From the NCBI GenBank assembly GCA_039000515.1, contig JBCFYV010000844.1, forward strand, positions 1-64,000: 64,000 nucleotides of DNA, in the 5' to 3' direction. The stretch is from Timema cristinae (Eukaryota > Arthropoda > Insecta > Phasmatodea > Timematidae). A program made the position numbers and the translations under genes. Numbering within the stretch: position 1 is the first letter of the stretch; every line of letters starts with the position of its first letter. The notes beneath the pieces were generated by a model. It had not been told where the DNA came from, did no database searches, and saw only the letters and a program-made list of their open reading frames with translations. Of this stretch, positions 11,088 to 21,802 are shown piece by piece.

Positions 11088-11307
11088 TACAGTAGCCCCG
11101 TGGCTTCTTTGGTGCTGACTGACAGCTCACAACTGACTTCTGACAGTCAACATTTAGGTATATACCTACATTTTGACATCTGCTAAACACATGTTTTTGC
11201 AGATCATATGGTTCGGCGTAGGGATACGTAAATTTGGTCTGGTAACTTTTTAAAGCTGTTAGCTGTGAGCTGTCAGTCAGAACCAAATAATCCCAGGAAC
11301 TACTGTA
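11088..11307. mobile_element. MITE family 2, 220 bp
   Basis: Imperfect terminal inverted repeats of about 44 bp: TACAGTAG at the left pairs with CTACTGTA at the right, and GCTGACTGACAGCTCAC at 11112 pairs with GTGAGCTGTCAGTCAG at 11264. No coding capacity. It sits directly beside the SINE C head. Only one copy is seen in the window. Confidence 0.75.
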
Positions 11308-11930
11308 CAAAATATCTTAGTGTCTCTTCCCCCTCCACCCCTTCCCATTAGCTACATGTCAATCTGTCAAGGATAGCCAATCAAATGGTGAGGATTGTCG
11401 GGTAGGAGCGTTTAAAATAGTCAAACTCGTGTTGATGGATTTATTATAGACTAAATAGTAAAATAGAACGAAAGTTAAGGCCTCAGTCTTTCTAGCAAAC
11501 AGTCCTTGAATACGTGTCTATTAGTGAATACTACTCCACCTCGTCCAGAACAAGAACTACATAAGTCCTACTCGATAGTCTTGCCAGTTGCCGTCGACTG
11601 TCAAAAACTTCTCAACACTCTCTAAAGACTCCGAAAAACAAGGAGCCCTTTGTCCTCGTTTCGAACCTACTTATAGCTTTAAAAAAACTGTGATGTTTTG
11701 CTAAATATAAGTTACTGTTTGTAACTACACACAAGCAGAGCTGACTTTCAAACATGTTGTAAACTTATTATGGACTGTTCTGAATACTTTGGCTGATTTA
11801 GGCTTTTATTATTACGAGGAACTAATGTTCTTATGTAACATTCATATCTCCCAATGTTACTTGACACGGAAATTAATTTTAATTAAAATATAATTTTGTT
11901 AAGTTTTTTAATGGGGGTAGGGTGGTGGGT
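11308..11930. other. Intergenic, no supported gene
   Basis: Nothing recognised. Confidence 0.5.
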
Positions 11931-11934
11931 ACCA

Positions 11935-12095
11935 CCATGTCTAACCACCCATTTACGCTATTGATGGAGTAAGAATAGGGAAAGTAGAAAGAATTAAGAG
12001 AAAACGAGTCTACATTTCACCCGACCGGATTCGATCCCCTACGTCCCCAACATTGAAAAACCAAGACCGAAATGAGGATAACGTTTTATCCCGCG
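11935..12095 (-). mobile_element. SINE D fragment, minus strand
   Basis: Minus-strand body and B-box-like part (GGGATCGAATCCGGTCGGGT) of the A/D type. Diverged, with ends unclear. Confidence 0.5.
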
Positions 12096-12127
12096 TGCTT
12101 TGGACGAGTTTTTTTTTTGTATTTCAT

Positions 12128-12420
12128 ACAACCCGCCTTTCGTTGGTTGAATAACCTAAGGCGTCGATATTGCAATAGACTATACTGCCGATGATGAGAT
12201 AGGGGCTTGAATTCCGGTCAGGTGTAAAAGAGGTAGTTTTTCTAAATGGTTTTTATTCTCCCTACACGCAAATGGGGGGTACATTTCTTCTAAATTCAAC
12301 TTTCCTTCTCTGTAACTAATAAGCGTAATTAGTACTGTGCATATAACTAAACATGGTTTAGTAAGACGTAGTACTAGGGAGGGGGGGGGAAGCGCCTTAC
12401 ACCATGCGACCACCGAAACG
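12128..12420 (+). mobile_element. SINE D copy, plus strand, diverged
   Basis: Head ACCCGCCTTTCGTTGGTTGA..CTAAGGCGTC, degenerate B box, body with CTCCCTACACGCAAATGGGG, and tail with CATATAACTAAACATGG..TAGTAAGACGTAGT. The same modules occur in the same order as in other D copies. Confidence 0.7.
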
Positions 12421-12956
12421 GGTCAACTACAAGTTACCTCATCACGACGGGAAGCCTGGTCCCAAGTTTTACTACCTAGCTAAGTGACGGGGTAATCCGC
12501 GGAGGGATTCGGAGGCACTTAAGAGACTGTACACAAACAAAGCAACAAAACCTGGTGTGTGTGTGAAAAAAAAGGGGGGGGGGCCTTTTACAAGGTTGAG
12601 TGCGGCTGTACGTGTGGCGGAGGCAAAAGGCATCCCTCCCCCCTCCACACACACACAAAACTCAAATGTAAGAGATGCGAACGCGGCCACCACCACCAAG
12701 TTTGTGTGTGTGTGTGTGTGTGTCTTGCAACGGGACAGTTAAGAAACGACTAAAATAATGATAAAAAAAAACACACACACACGTTAAAGCGCCTTCTCAA
12801 CCCTTCTTGCCCTTAAACATGCCTTTTGTTCTTCCACATGTGGTGCTCTTAAAAGTTTTATTTAAAAAAAAAATAGAACGAAAGAAGATTAGCTCTTGTT
12901 CTTACGACAGTCTTGTTCTACCGTTAAGTGTTGGGATTGTAACTTTTGTTTGTTTT
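12421..12956. repeat. Low-complexity region with TG/CA microsatellites
   Basis: GT dinucleotide runs at about 12554-12562 and 12701-12722, CA runs at 12648-12656 and 12770-12781, plus A/G runs. The overlapping open frames here are translations of these repeats. Confidence 0.8.
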
Positions 12957-13246
12957 CATGGTGTCTACTCAACTTGACCAATGAAATTCCCCGGCTTTTT
13001 CCCTGATTTTTCCCTGATCATTTTATAAAATTCCCGACTAAAAAAAATTATGTCGCACCCTTCTAACCCTCTCGCCCCCCTTTCCAGGTTATGATTTTTG
13101 TATGATCAATAATAATTTTAAACTTTGAAATAAAGATGCTTTTTTTATTTCATTAACATAGTCTACTAGGAATTAGAAAATTAAAACATATATTACACAA
13201 CTAAAAAAAAACATTTTGGATCACAATGAATTTTACTTGGAATATA

Positions 13247-13432
13247 ATTTATCTGATTACCAAACCCTTCCTCACCTCTGACAAGACATCTTGTGAATGT
13301 GGGAATGCCAGGTCTCCACCGTGGTTCGGATTCCACGTTAAACTGTAGGTCCTTCATTTCATCTCACAATCACCCTACATTACACATTAGCGTAAGTGCG
13401 TATAACCCGAACGGGTAGTAAGGACGCGGTGC

Positions 13433-13473
<41 letters not shown>

Positions 13474-13493
13474 TAATAATAATAATAATAATA
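13247..13493 (+). mobile_element. SINE B, 5'-truncated, inside the hAT element
   Basis: Begins at ATTTATCTGATTACCAAACC (head absent), runs to GTAGTAAGGACGCGGTGCTA and a long AAT repeat. It is flanked by the 13-bp duplication TACTTGGAATATA (13234-13246 and 13497-13509). It is younger than the hAT insertion. The AAT tail read backwards gives a poly-leucine/isoleucine open frame that is not a gene. Confidence 0.95.
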
Positions 13494-13812
13494 AAATACT
13501 TGGAATATAGCAAATAAAACCCATACTCATTCCTAAATAATAGGCTAATATTAATATGTATATCAAACAAATATTTAGAAAAATATAAACATAACTAATT
13601 TACGAAATTAATGATAACTTATTAATTGCTTCCAAAATATAATTATTATGTTTATGAATGGTAACAGATTATGAACACAAGTTTGATACATTACAATACA
13701 TACGATACAATGCACCACAGAAATAAATTACATCTAAAACATCCTATGTACTGTAAATAAATAAATACGAGCCTATACAATTATATCAGGATGAGATAGA
13801 TGTTCAATAAAA

Positions 13813-16141
13813 TTAATAAATATTTAATTTTTTCTTCAGTGTTTTTATTTTTTCATCGATTGCTGCTACGGCCTTTTGTGACTCTAAGAGCAACCTCTGC
13901 TTTTTTGCTTCAAGTTCTTTTGCCAGGAAGCTTGCCTTTCTCTTCTCCGCCTTAGCCTTGTCTTCTGCGGTTTGTTTTAATCGCTGGTTCTCTTAGGGCT
14001 TGTTTCCATCGCATATTTGCACTGCGCATAGAGAGGACAAGTCTCTAGGGACAACAAAATTATCAATACCTCCATCATCCATCACCGCATCGAAAACAAT
14101 GCGCTGAGCCACAATAGAATCTTCTTTCAGGTGCTCTACAATCACCTCTCCATTTATAGAGAAACCTCTCTCAAGAGTGGCATTTCCATGCGAGAGGGGA
14201 AGAAGCATACGTACAACTTTCATTAAGTTCTTGGTTCGTTGGTTGCTAAGCAGAGACATCCAAAGATCATCTAGTCTGGTTTCTCTCAAGTATGCTTTTA
14301 GTGTGAGTTTCACTTTTTCCTGGCTGACAAGCTCCTTGTACTCCCTATCAGCATTTTGGGCCACAGACGCGGAATCAAGTTTGATGTTACTAGGATGTCC
14401 ATAGCTGAGGTCATCTGCTGCACTGCTTCATCCTGGTTAAATCCAATCTTGTAAGGTTCAAGAAGGTTAATGCCTCTATCAGGGGAAACTTCAAGGGTGA
14501 CCTTTCAAGTAGCTTGTCCACTACATTCTTCAGGCCGTTTCTACAATCCTGCCGGAAGAGAAGAACATCAAGGTCTTTGACGCCATGACATTTTCTTAAA
14601 GCTGAGCGTGTCGCATAGCCAATATCAATGTCTCGAGCTCCTTTCAGATTTTCTTCCTTCTTCAAATAAATTTTTTGAAGGAGTGTACTGCCAAGGACAT
14701 CATCTTTCACAACTCTCCCCATACATGTTTTTAGGATATTCAGCAGATTGCCATGGAGGAAAGGAGACATTGGAGAGTCTGACTGAAATTCCTTCAGGAA
14801 TGGCTCCAAGTCTTCTGCCAAAGACAGGAAAAAGCTAGTTTTGGTCGGAAGGAGCTTGTCTTTAAGGGAACCAGAATTACTTTGAAACTGGCAGAGGATG
14901 CAGTTGCTTTCATGGTCGTGTGTGTAGAAATGTAAACAACAAACTTTTTCAAATTGTCGAGTGTTTCCAGGGCCCTTTTGGCTACATCAACATTTTCCAG
15001 CCACCTTACATTACATAACTTCATTGGGAATGTTGAAGAACTGTCACAGTAATATAGGTCCCTCGACGACTGAGACTGTCCTTGAATAAGTAGTAACATG
15101 CTCTGAAAAAAAGCCACAAGGTCCAAGAGGTTTTTTTAATGCCAGTTTTGAAGGCAACATTAACTACATGCAGACCACAACTGCCAATGTCAAACATTTG
15201 TGGACCGTAAGGATCTTCTGCTAACTCCATTTTTAGCATATGGAGCAGTTTTATGTTTACGTTTGGACCGTCCATCGATAATTGGATGATTTTGTGAACA
15301 TCAAGCCGCTGAGTCCCTCCTTTAGTGCACTGAGGAGGTCAACCGCCGTTGATTTGTTCAAAAACATAGATGTGTAGAAACGAGAACAGACCTGGTTTTT
15401 GGACTCATCTCAGTAACGAACAACAATGTCCATCTGTTGTTGTTGTTGTGCAAACTTATTCAGGGTTTCATCAAAGCCAACTACAAAAAACTCACACTTC
15501 TTAACTGCTGAAACCAGTTTGTTTTTAAAATAAGGAGTAAGTCCATACACAATGCTGTAAGATATCTTATCCTTGCATAGTCTCATATCGGTGGCTGTTG
15601 AACTATCACGAAACATTCGTTTGAAGAGTCGGACACTGCTTTTCAGCATTTCTCAGAGAATTGTGATATACCGTAGTTTGAATACACCAAAAGGTTTCAC
15701 ATTCAGTTACATTAGCACTTGTCTTGTTCGGAGGTCTCAACAGTAGGCCTAGTGGAATTTGTGCTCTGAAGGGACGACATTTGAGCTTTAGAAGGGATTG
15801 AATGTCTGCTGGAACTAAAGCCGAAGAACAAGATGGTTCAGTAAGTCTGCTGATGCTGAAATCAAAGAATGTGATGAACCAGCAGATAAACTACTAGCAC
15901 ATGTGCTGGTGGTTGGTGGACGAGAGAAATAAGTGCTCAGAGGCACATATTTTTTTACATTAGCTTCATTTGTCTTATGCCTTTGTGATTTGGAATGGCT
16001 TGTTGCTGCAGACCTACCCATAACTCGTATAAAAAATTATAATTTATTGCACAAAGTGCAAATTGCATAGCCTTTCTTCGGTCCATCCTGTAACCATGGA
16101 AAATCCTCCTTCCACTTTTCTTGAAATTGTATTTTTGACAT
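13813..16141 (-). pseudogene. hAT-family transposase, frameshifted
   Basis: Would catalyse cut-and-paste movement of the surrounding element in the nucleus. The minus-strand start at 16141 gives MSKIQFQEKWKEDFPWLQDG, followed by a CTLC pair typical of the N-terminal zinc finger of this group. Further segments, in other frames, carry FFVVGFDETLNK (about 15460, the region of the first catalytic aspartate), an SMDGPN-like MDGPNVNIKLLHML (about 15250), and the hAT C-terminal dimerisation motif LSHGNATLERGFS (about 14175-14215). A lysine-rich coiled coil ends at the TAA at 13813-13815. The expected size is about 775 residues. At least five frame changes break it, yet no segment has lost its resemblance, so either recent decay or sequence error would explain them. 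Enclosed by inverted repeats at 12957 and 17646. I am confident of the family, less so of whether the breaks are real. Confidence 0.82.
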
Positions 16142-17540
16142 GATGGTTCTCCAAATTTTTATCTGAAAAAAAATATGCATAAGCTAAATATGCCTAGTAA
16201 AATCTGTAAACAATATTTAATTATGTGTAATTAACCGTTTGTGCTACATAGTAAACCACCATTACACCTTTTTTTAAAATAGCTGTAAAAAAATCCGAGA
16301 TTATTTTATACTCTTGAAATAGTTGAGATACAATTGTTAATTTTGATTTTTCCTGTTTTTTCCAAGGAAATAGGCTTTTTAGTGAAAATATTCTTCTTTT
16401 TGTTTAAATAAATTTAGTTTGTCTAAAAAGCTACCTACTAGATTTTATATTTTTCTGTTGGCTTTATAGCGCTCTTGTTTTGAATAAAGTATATTAATTT
16501 GGTGCAATAATGAAACTTTGTTTTTTTCCAATCGTAAAATAGTTTTTAGAAGACTATTCTAATAAAAGAGAGTAGGGGCAAGGAAAGATTCTAAGTTAAA
16601 TTAAAAACTCACCTTTTAATTTATGATAATGGATGAATTTTAGAGTTTGTATTTTGAAAATGTTTTAGCGTCAAAATTTTGTTTGCGCCTTCAACATTAA
16701 CGAAAATATAATATTTTATTTATTTTTACGAAAAGGTATGTTTTTTTAAGTAAATAATATTATACTTTAGGTTAAAACAAAACTCTTACCTTCAGTTCGT
16801 GTTATTTCAAAACTATTTAATTTTCAATCTTCTGTCTCGTAAATAAACTACGATAACGTATTAACCGTGCACGATAACAGTAAAACAAGATATTCAGGTT
16901 GTTTTAAACAATATATATACTAAAGTAAGAATAATATATAACAAATATATTTACACTATAAACAGATTTTGAAAATGAAGTAGCAGACTAATATTTTGCA
17001 ACCACGTGTTAAAGCTGACAAAAAGAAACAAAGGCAATCCGATGTTGACTGAAGACGATTGACTACCTTCCCACCCCCCCGCCTAGATCCAAATAATGGA
17101 CTCATCCAAACTATAGCTATCTCAGTCTGACTTTGTACTAGAAACGGTCACTTACTTAATGCAATAATAGTTTGTAAAGTTTCGATAAGGACAAATTGCA
17201 CTATTTATTTATTTTTTCCTCACTGTGACGGTTGTCAGGCATTTGAACATTAACCACCGGCATGACATGTGTTCTTTAAAATAAATAACACCGGATTTGG
17301 TCGGACAACGAGTTAGATCGTCTGTAGCCCGCTATTTCTCCCTTCCCCGCTTTCTTCTACACATACGCGCCTGACATAACTGCAAGATGACCATCACGAT
17401 AGATAACTGGCGCGGAATATTTAAAATTAAGTTCGCGCTCTCGGATATTTTTAATCTGATAGGGTTTAAGTTTTGATCTGCTTGGATTTTAAGATTATTA
17501 TGTTTCATATTTTGAGTAAAACAACATTTTCCCGGATTTC
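16142..17540. other. Non-coding 5' part of the hAT element
   Basis: AT-rich sequence between the transposase start and the right inverted repeat. It may hold the transposase promoter, but I see no clear signal. Confidence 0.4.
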
Positions 17541-17739
17541 TTTCGTAATTTTCTAAATTCCCGGCTGATTCCCGTTTTTTTCCCGACCATTTCAATTCCC
17601 GGCTAATTCCCGTTTTCCCGGATTTTCCCGGATGGTAGACACCCTGGTTTTGTTTTTTGGCAGCTACTAAATGTGTGTGTTTTGAGGCAAAAAAAAACAA
17701 CAACTGGAATTATAAAATCTATTTAAGATTATACTGCAC

Positions 17740-18025
17740 AAATTTTTTCACTTCTGTGCTTTGGTTATCAAGACACATACACACTTTGATGACCGCATAG
17801 TTTAAGGCACTACAATCACAGTAAGCTAGACTGCCGTGACGGGGAGATCGATGTTTGAATCTAGGTCGGATGTCATGAGTTTTTTTTTTTTCAAAATGTC
17901 TATCCTTTCTCCAGCCACGCAATTGCTGGTACACTTCCTATAAATATAACCTTCCTAATTCATAAAACAATTAGCGTAATTAAAACGTAATCGTGTAACC
18001 CACATGTGTACTATAAGACTGGTGC
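17740..18025 (+). mobile_element. SINE D copy, plus strand, diverged
   Basis: GACGGGGAGATCGATGTTTG marks the B-box region. The body contains CTCCAGCCACGCAATTGCTG and the tail ATTAGCGTAATTAAAACG..CTGGTGCTAAAAC. The head is weak. Confidence 0.6.
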
Positions 18026-18139
18026 TAAAACAATATTTATAATTGTACAGGAAGATATAAAGCGGCGGTGAGAAAGTAAAAAAAGGACAGTAATTTAATT
18101 TATATTGGTTTTAAAGTGTCTTCGATTAGAATAATTTTT

Positions 18140-18370
18140 TTTATACCGCGTCTTACTACCTGTTTTAGTTATACGTCTATATACTATTTACACTAATGGT
18201 TTATTGATTAGTAAAGTTTAATAAAGAGAATGTGAGCCCACATCTGCGTTAGAAAACCATTTAGTACAAACCCTTCAATGCATCCGACCTGGATCGAACC
18301 CCGATCTTCTCGTCTTTTCGACAGTTATCTTACCGTCTCTATGCGCAACAAGGTTCGCTACTCGCTATGT
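18140..18370 (-). mobile_element. SINE D copy, minus strand, diverged
   Basis: Starts ATACCGCGTCTTACTACCTG (reverse of the tail), includes AAAACCATTTAGTACAAACC and CCTGGATCGAACCCCGATCT (reverse of the B box). The head is eroded. Confidence 0.65.
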
Positions 18371-18624
18371 ACAACAAATATTTGTACATAAAAACCAACT
18401 TTTTTTGCAAACTTTCGTGAGTCATATCGAACAGTAAAATAAACGTGGACGAATAACGCACATGTGACCCGGCTTTAAGAGGTGTCAGCGCGTAAAAAGA
18501 TAAAAAAACAAATGGTATAATTTATTTATGTTGTATTTTCTTTCTAAACTGTGAACTTTAATTTTGTTTTTGTACTCATTTTATAACTTTCACAGGGGGG
18601 TCAACTGACCCTTTAACCCCCCTG

Positions 18625-18855
18625 AATCCACGCCTACTTCACTCCCGTGTTAGACTGGCCTGCTGATGACGGCGAGATTGGGTTCAAATCTCAGTTGGGA
18701 CTACAAAGGGTGGTTTTTTACTAGATGTCTCCCACTCTCCTTCCACTCAAATGAGAGTAAATTACCTCTTAAATTCTTCCATCCTCATCCTAACCCATTA
18801 AAGTAATTAACATGTGTACGTATAACCTGAATATTTAATAAAACGTGCTATAAAA
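18625..18855 (+). mobile_element. SINE D copy, plus strand, partial head
   Basis: Begins CACTCCCGTGTTAGACTGGC, with GGGTTCAAATCTCAG as the B-box segment, CCTTCCACTCAAATGAGAGT in the body, and the tail CGTATAACCTGAATATTTAA..ACGTGCTA, followed by TA repeats. Confidence 0.75.
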
Positions 18856-19611
18856 TATATATATATATCCCTGTTCCAGTTGATGCAGTGAAAATATGTT
18901 TACCGAGAGTTGGTTAGTGAGACGCGGTGAAAAAATCTCCCCGCTTTGGTTGTCGAATGAAAACGGTTTTCCAAAATGTTATCTGCGTAGTCCTTAAGCT
19001 TCGCCATATTTATAACAGGCTCCGTGAAACAATTTTATAATATTTTTTTATTCTATAAAGTAGGGGGTTTGCGAAGTTTCAAAACTTCGACTTGGCTTCG
19101 AAATAAAAATCATCTTAGACTTAGAAAAAAAAATCCGGTTTCGACAATTATGAAGCTTCACAAATAAAAATATTGAGAGATCTACTCAATTTATTTTTAA
19201 TTAATAACATTCTGAGCTGTTATGTACGTTACAAATAATATTCATATGAAAAGGCCTGTAGTAATGGACTATTATCAGATTTAAAACACAATATTACAAG
19301 AAAATTGTGCAATACATCTATTCCAAATAGTTTTGGTATATAAAGTTATTGATAAATAACTACAATGTAACATTTTTTTCATTCATTAAACAACTGACAA
19401 AAAAATTTGAACGTAGATTCGTCTTCAAGAATATTTCATATATTCAATTTGAGTTCGTTTTAGTTGAAAAGGTTGACTTCACACATCACTACTATAAAGT
19501 AGCATTAGTTTATTAAGATTGAAGATATGTTCAAATCTGAGTAAAGGAAAAAATTTGCCAAAGGTGAAGCCAGAACATGTGATATTTTCTCTCTTTTTAA
19601 ATAAAGTATTC
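18856..19611. other. Intergenic, no supported gene
   Basis: Short TA run at 18858; otherwise nothing recognised. Confidence 0.45.
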
Positions 19612-19612
19612 A

Positions 19613-19893
19613 TAGGTGACCTGCGGTCTAGGGGTAAGGTCAGACTTCTGTGCTAGGGGTCCGGGGTTAAATCCTCGGTCCCGGCACAAATTTATCTGAT
19701 TACCGAACCCTTCCTTCACCTCTGACAAGACGTGTATTAATCACAACTTGTGAATGTGGGGAATGCCTGGCCTCCACCGTGGTTCGGATCCCACGTTAAA
19801 CTGTAGTTCCTTCATTTCATCTCACAATCACCCTACCATTACACATTAGCGTAAGTGCGTATAAACCGAACGGGTAGTAAGACTTGGTGCTAA
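19613..19893 (+). mobile_element. SINE B, long subfamily, plus strand
   Basis: Full-length: GGTGACCTGCGGTCTAGGGG, a B-box-like GGGTTAAATCCTC, then the GACGTGTATTAATCACAACT block that defines the longer subfamily, CCACCGTGGTTCGG, the shared tail, and a degraded ATT-type end. No clean target duplication seen. Confidence 0.92.
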
Positions 19894-19924
19894 TATTAAT
19901 TTTAACTATTTATATATTTAATTT

Positions 19925-19985
19925 AATGGAGGTATTTAAGGTGCATTTTCTGAAGCAACTAACTGTAATCAGCACACGACTTATA
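19925..19985 (-). mobile_element. SINE E 3'-end fragment
   Basis: GGAGGTATTTAAGGTGCATT and the following bases match the start of the minus-strand copy at 5330-5385. Confidence 0.55.
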
Positions 19986-20249
19986 AAATGACTTAAATCT
20001 AGAACATAACACAACATCCAGCCCCTTGCCGTTAACTCATCACTGTGAAAGCCACATTCCACCAATGATACACTTCTCAGTCATGCTGGGACCCTTAGCT
20101 CAGTATACATACACGCTACTGATTGAAATAAGGTGCCGGACTATACTTTCAAAATTAAAATTTTTTGAAGTAAAATATAAAATTTGTTCAAATTAATATT
20201 ATGTACAAGTGTTCCAGTTCTTTTTGTACAAGGGTTCTTTAGTTCTAAA

Positions 20250-20715
20250 AAGTTGGCGAGCCCCTGGTCTATTAAGGTAATAAATACTGTCAATAACTAT
20301 AAGGTCGGGGTTCAAAGTTCAGTCAGGTGTATTGAGTGTGTTTTATGCTTACCACCGCATCTTACTACCCGTTCAGGCTATATTTTTAAGTACTAATTAT
20401 TCTAACGGTTATAGGTAGGAGGAAGGTTAATTTAAGAGGAAATTGTACCCACATTTGCGTGGAGGGAGTGTGTAAAAAACATTTTGGGGGGAAAACCCTC
20501 AATACACACGACCTAGATTCGAACCTTGATCTCCCCGTCATCGGCGGTCTAATCTATTGCAAGAGCGAAATCCTTGGACCATTCGACCACCAAAACGGGT
20601 CACTGAGTGTGATTATTAATAAATGGCTTTCCATTATTCCTTCACGCAAATGCGGGTACACTGCCTACAAATTAAATCTTCCTCATAACTTAACACATTA
20701 ACGTAGTTAGTTTAA
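20250..20715 (+). mobile_element. SINE D copy, plus strand, split by another SINE D
   Basis: The B-box part (GGTCGGGGTTCAAAGTTCAG) lies at 20302-20325 and the body resumes at 20612 with TTCCTTCACGCAAATGCGGG. The gap holds a minus-strand SINE D flanked by TGAGTGTG on both sides. Confidence 0.75.
20341..20603 (-). mobile_element. SINE D copy nested in another SINE D
   Basis: Minus-strand copy from ACCACCGCATCTTACTACCC to ACCACCAAAACGGGTCAC. TGAGTGTG is duplicated at 20333-20340 and 20604-20611. The head resembles class II tRNAs (reverse of TGGTCGAATGGTCCAAGG). Confidence 0.85.
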
Positions 20716-20739
20716 AAGAGCTGTAAGATGATCTTTCAG

Positions 20740-20795
20740 CTATATATAATATAATATATATATATATATATATGTGTGTGTGTTTACGTCAATAG
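20740..20795. repeat. TA/TG microsatellite
   Basis: About 30 bp of TA repeats followed by TG repeats. Confidence 0.9.
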
Positions 20796-21269
20796 AGATG
20801 TTAATCTTCTACTAAATGGAGGCTTGATTTATTTTTTCACCTCAACGACCGATAAAACTCAAAAGTGACCAGTTTTTTTTAGAGTCGCGCAGAAACCTCG
20901 CGAAATCTGTTGGTTTAGTGACCTCTCGTTAAGAATTCTCATTGAGAGCCGTAGGGGGATTGCAGCTAACTTATTTAATGCCTCTTGTGTTTTGGTATTC
21001 ACTTTGAACAAACGCCAGAGTGCACCCTAAAAATGGGGTACACGGTCTGCCACGCTCCTGGAAAAACAAGGGGGAAAACTCGGAGGAATTGGTAGGAAAA
21101 CTAATACACTGGAATATTTGTGAATCTGAGGCGCACTCCAATCCAAACTTCTTTGACGTCAAACCCCAACTGAGCCATATCGGCCGCTGTCTGTTGGCTA
21201 GAATAGTGCTAACTTCTATGGATATAGTGTGTAATATAGTCTGCACAAAGAGCCCTCCTTCCGGCCGAT
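20796..21269. other. Intergenic, no supported gene
   Basis: Open frames at 20971-21316 overlap on both strands and resemble nothing I know. Confidence 0.4.
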
Positions 21270-21456
21270 ATTCTGAGTTTTCTAGACCGAGCCACTACTT
21301 TTTTTCCCCCCAGTAGCTCTTCTTTTGTCCTCCAGGGGCTTGAGTTTGACCTTATTACAGACCCACTGTTTCACAGAAAAACTGTAAGTGCCTGGGAATA
21401 ACCCGAGACCTCTGGATCTGTAGCCAGGCACTCTGACCATTAGACCACAGAGGTGG
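21270..21456 (-). mobile_element. SINE C copy, minus strand
   Basis: Matches 10880-11083: TTTCTAGACCGAGCCACTAC, GCTTGAGTTTGACC, TTTCACAGAAAA, GACCTCTGGATCTGTAG and the head GACCACAGAGGTGG at the right end. Confidence 0.82.
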
Positions 21457-21534
21457 ACTGGGCCCATTCTACTGCAAGCTTTAAATAGTAATCTGCGCAC
21501 GCATAGAAGAAAAAAAATGACTGGAAATAAAACT

Positions 21535-21802
21535 TTTATTTTTTATACCACGTTCTCACTAATCTTTCAGGTTTACACAATGTCAACTGATTCAGGCTAA
21601 TGTGTTAGGGATGAATAGGGTTTAATTTGAGAGAGGAAACTTACCCGCATTTGCGTGTAGAGAAAGAGAGTATACAACAATTCAAGAAAAATCACCTTCA
21701 ATACACCTGAAGGGGATTAAACCCAGATCTCCCCGTCATTGGCAGTCCATGCCACACGAGAGTGACGCCTTAGACCACTCGACCATTGAAGTGGGTTTTT
21801 TA
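21535..21802 (-). mobile_element. SINE D copy, minus strand
   Basis: Contains TTACCCGCATTTGCGTGTAG, GATTAAACCCAGATCTCCCC, then the head ACACGAGAGTGACGCCTTAG and CGACCATTGAAGTGGGTT. The tail part is diverged. Confidence 0.8.

Larger units (their letters stand above)
12957..17646. mobile_element. hAT-superfamily DNA transposon, about 4.7 kb
   Basis: The left end reads CATGGTGTCTAC and the right end GTAGACACCCTG, an 11/12 terminal inverted repeat match. Subterminal TTTTTCCCTGAT / TCCCGGATTTTCCC repeats lie inside both ends. A transposase of hAT type lies between on the minus strand, and a SINE B has inserted in the 3' flank. An 8-bp target duplication cannot be assigned because both flanks are TTTTGTTT-like and low in complexity. 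Confidence 0.8.

Noticed and set aside
13370..13570. Small membrane protein (poly-Leu/Ile)
   Set aside because: It is the AAT tail of a SINE B read backwards.
12957..17646. 8-bp hAT target duplication at the element edges
   Set aside because: Both flanks are TTTTGTTT-like, but no exact 8-bp repeat abuts the ends, so it cannot be claimed.
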